This document shows positions 6,079 through 13,005 of a DNA stretch of 13,793 bases, piece by piece. The notes beneath the pieces were generated by a model that saw only the letters and a program-made list of their open reading frames with translations, was not told the DNA's origin and searched no databases. This stretch comes from SICU01 sp964408235 (GTDB taxonomy: Archaea > Nanobdellota > Nanobdellia > Pacearchaeales > GW2011-AR1): positions 1 through 13,793 of the forward strand of contig CAYOYN010000013.1 in NCBI GenBank assembly GCA_964408235.1. The letters run 5' to 3'. The translations under genes were made by a program, and so were the position numbers. Numbering within the stretch: position 1 is the first letter of the stretch; every line of letters starts with the position of its first letter.

Positions 6079-7434
6079 ATGGAATTGTATAATACATTAA
6101 GCAGAAAGAAGGAGGAATTTGTACCAATTAAAAAAGGAAAGGTTGGAATGTATTCATGTGGGCCTACGGTGTACTGGTATCAACATATAGGTAATTTTAG
6201 AACTGCTCTATTAGCTGATTTTCTTAAAAGGGCTTTAAATTACGAAGGGTATGAAGTAAAACATATAGTTAATTTTACAGATGTTGATGATAAAATGATA
6301 AAAGCTTCTCAAAAGGAAGGTTTGTCATTAAAGAAATTGGCTACAAAGTATGAAGATATTTACCTTTCAGATTTAGAAAGTCTGAATATAATTAAGCCAA
6401 GTAAATTTTTACGTGCTACTGAAAATATTGATGAAATGGTTAAGATAATTAAGATTTTATTAAAAAAAGGAATTGCTTACAAATCTGATGATGGAATTTA
6501 TTTTTCAATATCTAAGTCTAAACACTATGGAGAAATAGCTGGATTACATAAAATAACTAAGACTAAAGAAAGAGTGAAAAAAGATGAATATGATAAAGAT
6601 AATGCGCAAGATTTTGCGTTATGGAAATTCTATTCAAATGAAGATGGGGATGTATTTTGGGATACTGAAATAGGCAAAGGTAGGCCTGGATGGCATATTG
6701 AGTGTTCTGCAATGTCTATGTCTGAATTGGGAGATAATTTTGATATTCATACAGGTGGAATGGATTTAGTATTTCCACATCATACAAATGAAATAGCACA
6801 ATCTGAAGGATACAGCGGTAAAAAATTTGTCAATTATTGGGTCCATGGAGGAATGTTGAATTTGAAGGAAGGAAAAATGTCTAAGTCATTAGGGAATATA
6901 TATACTCTTAGTGATTTGAAGAAGGAAGGATTTTTGCCTTTACATTATAGATATTTATGTTTACAAACTAGTTATAGAAAACCTCTTGATTTTTCTTTTG
7001 AATCTTTACAAGCTAGTAAAAATGCATGTGAAAAAATAATGAGAAAAATAATTAGGTTGCGTAAAGAAAAGAACCCTGGAAACACTGATGTTTTGCAGTA
7101 TAAGAAGGATTTTCTTGAGGCAATTAATGATGATCTGAATATGCCTCGTGCTTTAGAGGTATTTTGGGAAGTCATGGAAGAAGCTAATATGGAATCTAAG
7201 ACAAGACTTGCTTTGCTTGAGAATTTTGATGAGGTTCTTGGTTTAGGTCTGCGCGATATGAAAGAAAAGAAAGTAGTTATTCCTAAAGACGTCCTTGATT
7301 TACTTGAACAGAGGCAGAGTGCTCGTAAGAACAAAGACTTTGCTCTTGCTGATAAAATAAGAGATAAGATAAAAGAAAAAGGTTATGTTATAGAAGATTT
7401 AGCTAAAGATGGTCCTACGCTAAGGCCTGTTTAA
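6079..7434 (+). CDS. cysS: Cysteinyl-tRNA synthetase
   Basis: Class I aminoacyl-tRNA synthetase that charges tRNA-Cys. The product from this start is 451 residues and begins MELYNTLSRKKEEF. Signature elements are SCGPTV with zinc ligand C27, the HIGN form of the HIGH motif (36-39), GWHIEC with C209, HTGGMDLVFPHHTNE carrying the His and Glu zinc ligands, and KMSKS at about 265-271. The helical anticodon-binding domain follows, ending KDGPTLRPV. An upstream in-frame TTG at 6070 would add three residues, but the ATG at 6079 matches the family N-terminus and the TATA spacing. The stop codon overlaps that of the convergent AlkD-like gene. Together with dus it forms a tRNA-maintenance pair. Confidence 0.97.
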   Translation: MELYNTLSRKKEEFVPIKKGKVGMYSCGPTVYWYQHIGNFRTALLADFLKRALNYEGYEVKHIVNFTDVDDKMIKASQKEGLSLKKLATKYEDIYLSDLESLNIIKPSKFLRATENIDEMVKIIKILLKKGIAYKSDDGIYFSISKSKHYGEIAGLHKITKTKERVKKDEYDKDNAQDFALWKFYSNEDGDVFWDTEIGKGRPGWHIECSAMSMSELGDNFDIHTGGMDLVFPHHTNEIAQSEGYSGKKFVNYWVHGGMLNLKEGKMSKSLGNIYTLSDLKKEGFLPLHYRYLCLQTSYRKPLDFSFESLQASKNACEKIMRKIIRLRKEKNPGNTDVLQYKKDFLEAINDDLNMPRALEVFWEVMEEANMESKTRLALLENFDEVLGLGLRDMKEKKVVIPKDVLDLLEQRQSARKNKDFALADKIRDKIKEKGYVIEDLAKDGPTLRPV

Positions 7435-8135
7435 CTCTTTTTCATAAAGTATTCTTTTTCAGATTTTGAAAAGTGTTCTATTGCGTATCTTAACATTGTC
7501 CTAGGCATTGTTTTATAGTGTTTATTTAGGAACTCTAACTCTGCTTTTTTATCTTTCTTTCCAACTTCTCTAAGCATCCATCCTACTGCTTTGTGGATAA
7601 GATCATGTTTATCCTTTAACAAAAATTCTGCTATTCTCTTTGTTTCTTCGAATTGATTTTTCCTTATGAATTGTAATGTTGCAATAATTGAAATTCTTCT
7701 TTCCCAGAGATTCTCTGATTTTGCTAGTTTTTCTAGGATTGATTTGTCCTTGTTAGATATGTGTTCTCCTAGGATTAAATGTGCTGATTGATCTACTAAA
7801 TCCCAATTGTTTATGTGTGTTGTATGATTTAGGTAAAATTTGGCTATCTCTTCTTTTTCTTTTTCATCTGATTTTTTGAATTTGTCTACTAAGATGAACA
7901 GTGCTAAAAGTCTATGTTCGTGGATTTTACTAGTTAGAAGGTTTTTGACCTCGTTTAAGTCTAAATCTTTGTATTTTTTTGCTAGTTTTCTTGTTTCAGG
8001 AACTGTTAGGCCAATGAAAATATCTCCTTCACCATACTCGCCAGGTCCTGTTTTAAAGTACCTTTGAGAAACTATTGCTCTTTCTTTTGTTGCAATATTT
8101 TCTATTTCTAATTTAAGTTGAGTTAATTGATTCAT
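7431..8135 (-). CDS. AlkD-like DNA alkylation repair glycosylase
   Basis: HEAT-repeat DNA glycosylase family that excises alkylated bases (3-methyladenine, 7-methylguanine). The 234-residue all-helical product contains the family start FKTGPGEYGEGDIFIGLTVPETR (about 27-49). Positions matching the known active-site cleft of AlkD are present: W111 and D115 in NNWDLVD, the Arg of LWERRISI (146/147) and W186 in KAVGWMLREVG. Catalysis is therefore likely intact. The start lies 23 nt inside the end of the helicase gene, in another frame, so the two genes form one unit; AGGAAA about 11 nt upstream could be a weak ribosome-binding site. The 3' end overlaps the convergent cysS stop (TTAA shared). Confidence 0.9.
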   Translation of the reverse strand: MNQLTQLKLEIENIATKERAIVSQRYFKTGPGEYGEGDIFIGLTVPETRKLAKKYKDLDLNEVKNLLTSKIHEHRLLALFILVDKFKKSDEKEKEEIAKFYLNHTTHINNWDLVDQSAHLILGEHISNKDKSILEKLAKSENLWERRISIIATLQFIRKNQFEETKRIAEFLLKDKHDLIHKAVGWMLREVGKKDKKAELEFLNKHYKTMPRTMLRYAIEHFSKSEKEYFMKKS

Positions 8136-10161
8136 TTTGTAATTTCCTTACGGATTGTAAAACTCTTATGTCTGGGGATAATATGTAAACGTGGTCGTTT
8201 TTGGATCTAACTGCTCTGTATATTCTTTGTAAAAATTCTCTGTATGCTTTGTCCCTATAGAAATCCCAGAAATGGTCTGGGTGTGTTTTTTGGAGTATTT
8301 TCCAGAATGTATCTGAGATATTTGGGTTAGGATATTTTGTGAAAACTACTGAATTGCACATTGATCCCGGAAAGTCTATTCCTCTACTACACTTTGTAGT
8401 AAATAGTTTATCATTTAATCCTTGTTTGAACACGGCAATTGCTCTACCAGTTTTATCTTCTCTTTGCAATTCTATTAATGATTCTTGTGAAGTTAATTGG
8501 GTTAGATTATACTTTGCCTTTTCTTCGTCATTAGGAAGATCTTGGAATGCGTTTACGTGAATTAGGGTAGGTCTTTTTGCTTTTTGTACTGCTAGATTTA
8601 ATGCTTCAAGATATTCTTTTCTCGTATTTTCTCCGGCTTTGAAATTAGAATACTTGCAATCTTTTTCTTTACCAGTCATTTCTATTTCAATAGCTCCTTG
8701 TTGAAGTGTTTCTGCTTGTACAATTTTGAAATTTGACATTCCAAAAATGTTCTTTATTACGCTTGGTGAATGAAGAGTTCCTGACATAAAAAGAAGAACT
8801 TTACTTTTGTCCAATAATTCAGATATTTTTTGAGATAGGTTTGTGCTTACAAGTTTTACGTATAGGCTTTCTTCTTCTTTTCTATATGTTAAGTATATTT
8901 CTTCATTTATTTCTTCTAAACTTCTTGCTATTTCTAATGCCTTATTTGAATAATTATTTTCATCTACTAAAATTTCAGATTCTAAATCTTTATCTTTACT
9001 TAGGAGCTTGAATATCTTCTTTATTTTAGTACCATCTAGGCTGTAGACTTCATTTTCATCTATTCCTAAAGCTCTTTTGTTTTGTTCTTCAGCACTTATG
9101 ATAGTTAATATTTCTTTAATTGTTTCTCTGGCATTCATTGAGTCTGGAGCTAGGGTTGTTAAGCTATTTCCTAGCCTAGTAAGGTTTAGGTCCTCTTGTT
9201 GAAATAGGCTATCGAGAAATTCATCAGATTCATCAATGATTTCTATTTCTGTTGCAGGTTTTCTTCCTAGGGCTAACTCTGCTTTGTATTTTGCTCCATT
9301 GAAGATTATTACATCTGCATTTTTATAAGCTAAATATTGGTCGTAGTAAGAACAACCTGGTTTTCTATGGTAGAAAGTGTATTCCCTACCATCACAACCT
9401 TCATATTTTATTTTTTTAGCATCTTTTAATTGTGCTAGGTCATATGTTGATGGAACTATTGGGCTCCAGTAAGGATTTGCAGGAGCAATGGATAGTCTCT
9501 TTATGTTTTTATAATCTGGAACATCTTGGCCTGATACAAATGGGTTGTTTTTGAAGTAATCTGATATTTTGTAATAGTTTTTTTCAGTTATCTTTATGTT
9601 TTCAGGTAAATCTGGGTCTGCGCATGAAATTCCCGCGTTTATCATTGAATCGTGATTTTCTCTTCCAGTCAATACGGCTATCTTCATTTTTTGGCCGTTT
9701 GATTTGTAAAGAAATTTATTTTCCGCATAGTCATCTTCATACTGTTTTTGTAATGCTTTTACTGGAACTATAATTGAAGATTTTCCTAATTTTCTTGCTA
9801 CATTAAGAGCTATTGCTGATTTTCCGGTACCACATGCTCCGTGAAGGAAGATTATTCTGTTTCCTTCTTTGATTAAGTTAAGGATCTCAGTTACTACATC
9901 CTCTTGAGTTTTACCATTTGAAAATTTTAAGGGAGTTATTTTGCCTTTTGAGTCATTTAAGTCCCAATTTGCTCCAGAAAATATGTTTTCAGTCTTAGTT
10001 TCTTCTTTAAGGAAACTTAGGCTACTTGAATTTCTTAATGTATTTTGAGTAGTTAATTCTTCAAAGTCTTCTGGAAGTATTACTGTCTCTTTTGGTTTCC
10101 AAGTCTTTACAATATTAGATTGCATATTTTGAAGCCTGGACTGATCACCGCCTTTCATCAT
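8113..10161 (-). CDS. XPD/Rad3/DinG-like superfamily 2 helicase
   Basis: ATP-dependent DNA helicase of the Rad3/XPD/DinG group, probably in repair or replication-block resolution. With the ATG at 10161 the product is 682 residues: about 100 unassigned residues, Walker A GACGTGKS (108-115), the GREN element before C180, C256 and C270, Walker B DESD (310-313), MSGTL (459-463, motif III-like), RGIDFPG (593-599, motif V) and QRIYRAVRS (645-653, motif VI). C180 and C270 fit cysteines 1 and 4 of the XPD iron-sulfur domain and C256 one of the middle two, so one ligand is not evident; the 181-255 stretch is longer than usual. The open frame continues to 10326, but only by reading antisense through tRNA-Leu. 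A TATA box lies 26 nt before the chosen start. It overlaps the AlkD-like gene. Confidence 0.9.
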   Translation of the reverse strand: MMKGGDQSRLQNMQSNIVKTWKPKETVILPEDFEELTTQNTLRNSSSLSFLKEETKTENIFSGANWDLNDSKGKITPLKFSNGKTQEDVVTEILNLIKEGNRIIFLHGACGTGKSAIALNVARKLGKSSIIVPVKALQKQYEDDYAENKFLYKSNGQKMKIAVLTGRENHDSMINAGISCADPDLPENIKITEKNYYKISDYFKNNPFVSGQDVPDYKNIKRLSIAPANPYWSPIVPSTYDLAQLKDAKKIKYEGCDGREYTFYHRKPGCSYYDQYLAYKNADVIIFNGAKYKAELALGRKPATEIEIIDESDEFLDSLFQQEDLNLTRLGNSLTTLAPDSMNARETIKEILTIISAEEQNKRALGIDENEVYSLDGTKIKKIFKLLSKDKDLESEILVDENNYSNKALEIARSLEEINEEIYLTYRKEEESLYVKLVSTNLSQKISELLDKSKVLLFMSGTLHSPSVIKNIFGMSNFKIVQAETLQQGAIEIEMTGKEKDCKYSNFKAGENTRKEYLEALNLAVQKAKRPTLIHVNAFQDLPNDEEKAKYNLTQLTSQESLIELQREDKTGRAIAVFKQGLNDKLFTTKCSRGIDFPGSMCNSVVFTKYPNPNISDTFWKILQKTHPDHFWDFYRDKAYREFLQRIYRAVRSKNDHVYILSPDIRVLQSVRKLQNESINST

Positions 10162-10183
10162 GTCTGTTTCTTTAGAGCTACGG

Positions 10184-10190
10184 TTATAAA
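10184..10190 (-). promoter_or_regulatory. TATA box for the helicase-AlkD unit
   Basis: Minus-strand TTTATAA, centred 26 nt before the ATG at 10161. It supports that start over the longer frame that runs through the tRNA gene. Confidence 0.6.
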
Positions 10191-10210
10191 AGTGTTTATG
10201 TTTAGTAAGT

Positions 10211-10218
10211 CTTAAAAG
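10211..10218 (+). promoter_or_regulatory. TATA box for tRNA-Leu
   Basis: CTTAAAAG, centred about 27 nt before the first base of mature tRNA-Leu, the normal archaeal tRNA promoter distance. It is divergent from the helicase promoter in an 80-nt gap. Confidence 0.5.
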
Positions 10219-10241
10219 GCATAGATATTTCTGTGAAATGT

Positions 10242-10325
10242 GCGGGGATGCCAGAGTGGTCAAATGGGTCACGTTAAGGCCGTGATAGCTTAGTGCTTTC
10301 CTAGGTTCGAATCCTAGTTCCCGCA
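10242..10325 (+). tRNA. tRNA-Leu, anticodon AAG by secondary structure
   Basis: An 84-nt class II tRNA without encoded CCA. The acceptor stem GCGGGGA pairs with TTCCCGC (one G-U), and the discriminator is A73, as for Leu. The D-arm has CCA/TGG with A14, G15, G18G19 and A21. The anticodon stem is TCACG/CGTGA (10269-10273 and 10281-10285) closing the loop TTAAGGC, so U33 is followed by AAG (10276-10278) and G37. The variable arm folds as AGC-TTAGT-GCT. The T-arm is CTAGG/CCTAG around TTCGAAT. No intron is visible. AAG would read CUU; A34 is unusual in archaea, which normally use GAG. Reading the anticodon as UAA would need a 9-nt loop and is less consistent. Confidence 0.93.
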
Positions 10326-10345
10326 TCTAGGGTTCTCACCTTTGC

Positions 10346-10359
10346 AACTCTTACGAGTT
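10346..10359 (+). repeat. Small hairpin downstream of tRNA-Leu
   Basis: AACTC-TTAC-GAGTT, a perfect 5-bp stem with a 4-nt loop, 20 nt after the tRNA. It is not followed by a T-run, so it is not a classical terminator. It could be part of the tRNA 3' trailer or of a small RNA; no function is assigned. Confidence 0.3.
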
Positions 10360-10364
10360 AAAGT

Positions 10365-10391
10365 AATCCTAGTTTCCCCATTCATAGGATT
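10365..10391 (+). repeat. Inverted repeat that partly copies the tRNA T-arm
   Basis: AATCCTA and TAGGATT form a 7-bp stem around a 13-nt loop. The left arm continues as AATCCTAGTT, a 10-nt direct match to 10310-10319 in tRNA-Leu. The right arm with its flank, TAGGATTCGAA, is the 11-nt reverse complement of TTCGAATCCTA in the T-arm. It may be a decayed tRNA fragment or attachment-site remnant, or chance. Confidence 0.3.
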
Positions 10392-10451
10392 CGAAGTACT
10401 GGAAATGAACTTGTTTTATGGATAAATTTGTTAAATTTTAGGTGCAAAAAA
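10392..10451. other. Rest of the 200-nt gap between tRNA-Leu and the lipoprotein-like gene
   Basis: Beyond the two hairpins upstream and the promoter and leader downstream, I see no open frame, T-run terminator or RNA family signature in this AT-rich stretch. Confidence 0.4.
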
Positions 10452-10463
10452 GGTTTAAAAAGG
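10452..10463 (+). promoter_or_regulatory. TATA box for the lipoprotein-like gene
   Basis: GGTTTAAAAAGG, the best TATA box in the gap. It is 68 nt before the ATG, not about 25, so it predicts a leader of roughly 40 nt starting near 10483. No good TATA box exists at the leaderless distance. Confidence 0.5.
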
Positions 10464-10516
10464 ATAAATTATTCTCTCTTGTGTAAGGCCCATAACCTAA
10501 CAATTCTTAACTCTTC

Positions 10517-10520
10517 GGAG
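10517..10520 (+). promoter_or_regulatory. Shine-Dalgarno site of the lipoprotein-like gene
   Basis: GGAG, 5 nt before the ATG at 10526. It is the clearest ribosome-binding site in the window and fits the leadered transcript predicted from the distant TATA box. Confidence 0.5.
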
Positions 10521-10525
10521 ATTTT

Positions 10526-11347
10526 ATGATTTCAAAAAAATGTATTCCTTTGGTCGCATTAATGTCTTTAGGGGCATGTTCATCAAATAAATTTATATTA
10601 AGGCCATTTTATATTAAAGATGAACTGAATAAGGGGACAAGTATTCAAGATAAGCCTTTAGCTAAACCCCCTCATTTTCAGGCTTCTTCACAAATTCCCC
10701 CAATTTATTCTAATCTTTACGCTGATGAGTTAGAGGGTTCATCCTATTTTTCTGAATTTGAATCTCAAAAGCCGAGCATTTCTGAGGATTATAGTGCTAG
10801 AGAAGCATTACAGTTACCTAAGGAATTTATAGGAAGGGATACATATATTGATACAGGTTTAGTTCAAATAGCCGCAGGAGATAATTCTATTAGGTTTAGA
10901 CCTCTATATTCTCAAGTTTATGAATTATCTTTTAGGCATCCCAGAAGGTTTGAAAGTGTTGAAAAGAATCCAGATTATGTTGTAGGGGAAAATTATTTTA
11001 GTAGAAATGGTCTTTTTGATTTGGCTGAAGACGATCCTGAAAGAGTCAGATATGAAAGGGGTAGAGTTACTTCAGCATTGGGAAGATATTTATGGAGTTT
11101 GGATATTTTCAAACCTGTTAGAGATGTTTCCGATGGAGTACGTGCGAAGGCTAATCAAGCAGTAAGAGATGTTTTTGGATCGCATGCACAAATAGACTAT
11201 AATGGGGAAAGAATTAATTTCGGATATACAGGAATTTCAACAGAACTTTTTGATTTTGGAGTTAATGTTTGGGCAGATACAGATGATTTCAAAACGAACG
11301 GCATATCCATAGAAATGGTCTTTCCTTTTGGAAGAAGAAATAGGTAA
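10526..11347 (+). CDS. Lipoprotein-like exported protein of unknown function
   Basis: The 273-residue product has a short basic start (MISKK), a hydrophobic stretch and a lipobox-like LGAC at 15-18 followed by SSNKF, so it resembles a lipidated surface protein; archaea lack the bacterial Lgt/Lsp pair, so lipidation is uncertain. The mature part begins with a Pro/Ser-rich linker (about 25-95). The last 50 residues look beta-strand rich (RINFGYTG, FGVNVWADT, GISIEMVFPF) with the penultimate block ending in aromatic residues before GRRNR. I recognise no domain. An in-frame stop shortly upstream limits the start to 10526. It lies just downstream of tRNA-Leu and has an SD-led leader unlike its neighbours. 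Its stop abuts that of the convergent protease gene. Confidence 0.8.
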   Translation: MISKKCIPLVALMSLGACSSNKFILRPFYIKDELNKGTSIQDKPLAKPPHFQASSQIPPIYSNLYADELEGSSYFSEFESQKPSISEDYSAREALQLPKEFIGRDTYIDTGLVQIAAGDNSIRFRPLYSQVYELSFRHPRRFESVEKNPDYVVGENYFSRNGLFDLAEDDPERVRYERGRVTSALGRYLWSLDIFKPVRDVSDGVRAKANQAVRDVFGSHAQIDYNGERINFGYTGISTELFDFGVNVWADTDDFKTNGISIEMVFPFGRRNR

Positions 11348-12280
11348 TTATACAGTACTTAACTTAATTCTATTGTTTTCTTCGAATATCTCAGTTATTT
11401 GATTTTGATAATCTATTACAAACTCTAGGCTTTTAGCGTTTAATGGAACTTTTAAGTTTTCTACATCAATTATCTTTTTTCCTCCAACAGATACAACGTC
11501 TAATTCGAATTCTTCCACAAATTCATCATCTGCATAAAGCCCTACAAAAACTTCTTTCGCAGGTATCAATCCCCTATTTAGAACCTCCATATGGAAATTA
11601 ACATATCTTCCACTTTTACTTGCTGTTAATTCTGAAAAGAGGAGGTCTGGAGCTGAATCTACAGAATAAAGTTCATTTATGCTATCAATGATTTCCTGAT
11701 CTATTTTTTGATCGCAAATTAATATTGGATAGAGAATGCTTTTTTTATCATTGTTATGATCAAATCCTAACGCATGTAAAAGTTCATGAATTGCTACATT
11801 TGCATTTTTACAGTTACCTTCTCTATAGAGTGCTACTTTTCCATCCAATATAACTGAGTAGAGTGTTGAATTTATTACTCTTGATGGGCCACCTTCTCCA
11901 GCTACAAAGTGGTCTTTTTCTTCAGCTTCTGGAGATATATCAGAGCATAATATTCTTAGGGCTGCATCGGATTCACTTACAGGGTTAAATTCTAAGACTG
12001 TTAAGTTCTCTAATGTTTCGAAGGCCTCTTGCATTCTTGAAGCTTTATTCTCTGGACAAGTTTCAGCCATATGGTAGTTTATTATATTGCTAGGATACCT
12101 CATATTTTCATAGAATTGTTTACTTGGCAATGTGTTTGTAGTTGTTATTTGTTCTGAATTTGTAGTTACAAGATTAACAGTATGCCTTGGGATATTTTGA
12201 TATAAATAATATCCCGCGTAACCTATTGCGATTAAGAACAAAATTACAAAAAATGCTGCAAATAGCCCCTTTTTATTCAT
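11348..12280 (-). CDS. Membrane-anchored zinc metalloprotease with CARDB-like domain
   Basis: Likely a cell-surface metzincin-type (matrixin-like) peptidase. The 310-residue product has a membrane anchor or signal at 6-28, a Ser/Thr/Asn-rich linker (about 33-55), and a catalytic domain with HELLHALGFDH (165-175). This gives three zinc-binding His and the catalytic Glu166 in the pattern HExxHxxGxxH. It is followed by SILYP (181-185), in the position of the Met-turn but with Leu for Met. C75, C112, C157 and C189 could form two disulfides. Residues about 212-307 look like a CARDB/Ig-type adhesion domain (VNFHMEVLNRGLIPAKEVFV and a C-terminal EIFEENNRIKL). The TATA box is 25 nt before the ATG. 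No propeptide Cys-switch is evident. Confidence 0.87.
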   Translation of the reverse strand: MNKKGLFAAFFVILFLIAIGYAGYYLYQNIPRHTVNLVTTNSEQITTTNTLPSKQFYENMRYPSNIINYHMAETCPENKASRMQEAFETLENLTVLEFNPVSESDAALRILCSDISPEAEEKDHFVAGEGGPSRVINSTLYSVILDGKVALYREGNCKNANVAIHELLHALGFDHNNDKKSILYPILICDQKIDQEIIDSINELYSVDSAPDLLFSELTASKSGRYVNFHMEVLNRGLIPAKEVFVGLYADDEFVEEFELDVVSVGGKKIIDVENLKVPLNAKSLEFVIDYQNQITEIFEENNRIKLSTV

Positions 12281-12300
12281 ATTTCATTTATATTTTGTAA

Positions 12301-12310
12301 TATATATAAA
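12301..12310 (-). promoter_or_regulatory. TATA box for the metalloprotease gene
   Basis: Minus-strand TTTATATATA, centred 25 nt before the ATG at 12280; a strong match consistent with a leaderless mRNA. Confidence 0.6.
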
Positions 12311-12334
12311 TCCTATTAATTTATTTTCTAAATC

Positions 12335-12967
12335 TTACTTTCTTTCTATTATTTTTTCAAATGAATGTCTTACTTTTTTATATTTTGAAGTAAGGTCAGA
12401 ATCTGAACGGTAGCCTAGAGCACAAAGAACTACGGAAGTAAATCCTTTTTCTTTAAGATTTAATATTTCATCTACTCCTTGCGGGGAAAATCCTTCCATT
12501 GGAGTAGCATCTATTTTTTTCATTGAAGCTGATTGTAGTAATATCCCTAATGGTATGTAGGCTTGTCTTTTTGACCATTCAGCAATCTCTTCCTTTGTTT
12601 TTCCCTTTCTAAAACCAATCATCATTTCTTCATACCCTTTTAGAGACTCTTTAGGTATCCCTCTTATATTTGCAGTATCTTTTATGAATTCTTTTATATA
12701 ATCTTCAGAAACATCTGTTTTTGCACAAATTACTATCAAATGAGATGCATCTGTTACTTGAGGTTGATTCCATGCTTTTTCTTTTATTTTTTCTCTTAAT
12801 TCTTTGTTTTCTATTAAGAAAAATTTCCAAGGTTGTAATCCAAAAGATGAAGGGGAAAGGCGCATAGCTTCTAATAATTCATTTATATCTTTTTCAGATA
12901 TTTTCTTAGAATGGTCGTAAGCTTTAGTAGCATATCTCCAGTTTAATGAGTTTATTATATCGGACAT
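12335..12967 (-). CDS. Nitroreductase-family FMN oxidoreductase (NfsB-like)
   Basis: NAD(P)H-dependent flavoprotein of the nitroreductase family; the natural substrate is unknown (nitro compounds or quinones are typical in vitro). The 210-residue product from the ATG at 12967 shows the NfsB-like FMN signatures: RYATKAYD (11-18), SPSSFGLQPWKFF (about 38-50), DASHLIVICAKT, AYIPLGILLQSAS, ATPMEGFSP, and LKEKGFTSVVLCALGYRS near the C-terminus. A TTG at 12985 would add six residues, but a palindromic TATA box lies 26 nt before the ATG at 12967, which also gives the family's usual N-terminus. It is transcribed separately from the upstream msrB gene, though both are redox genes on one strand. Confidence 0.92.
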   Translation of the reverse strand: MSDIINSLNWRYATKAYDHSKKISEKDINELLEAMRLSPSSFGLQPWKFFLIENKELREKIKEKAWNQPQVTDASHLIVICAKTDVSEDYIKEFIKDTANIRGIPKESLKGYEEMMIGFRKGKTKEEIAEWSKRQAYIPLGILLQSASMKKIDATPMEGFSPQGVDEILNLKEKGFTSVVLCALGYRSDSDLTSKYKKVRHSFEKIIERK

Positions 12968-12987
12968 GCTATATGATAAATTCAAGG

Positions 12988-12999
12988 ATATTTAAATAT
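12988..12999 (-). promoter_or_regulatory. TATA box for the nitroreductase gene
   Basis: ATATTTAAATAT, a perfect palindrome centred 26-27 nt before the ATG at 12967 and directly after the msrB stop codon. It decides between the TTG at 12985 and the ATG. Confidence 0.6.
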
Positions 13000-13005
13000 A
13001 TAGCT

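Noticed and set aside
5831..7334. Minus-strand open frames over dus and cysS
   Set aside because: Shadows of well-recognised enzymes, with no start signals.
7840..8560. Plus-strand open frames over the AlkD-like and helicase genes
   Set aside because: Antisense shadows of recognised repair genes.
10274..10280. Anticodon UAA instead of AAG for the tRNA
   Set aside because: It would require a 9-nt anticodon loop and loss of the G-C closing pair; the 7-nt loop with U33, G37 and a 5-bp stem gives AAG.
10346..10391. Intrinsic (rho-independent style) terminator after tRNA-Leu
   Set aside because: The hairpins are short and neither is followed by a T-run.
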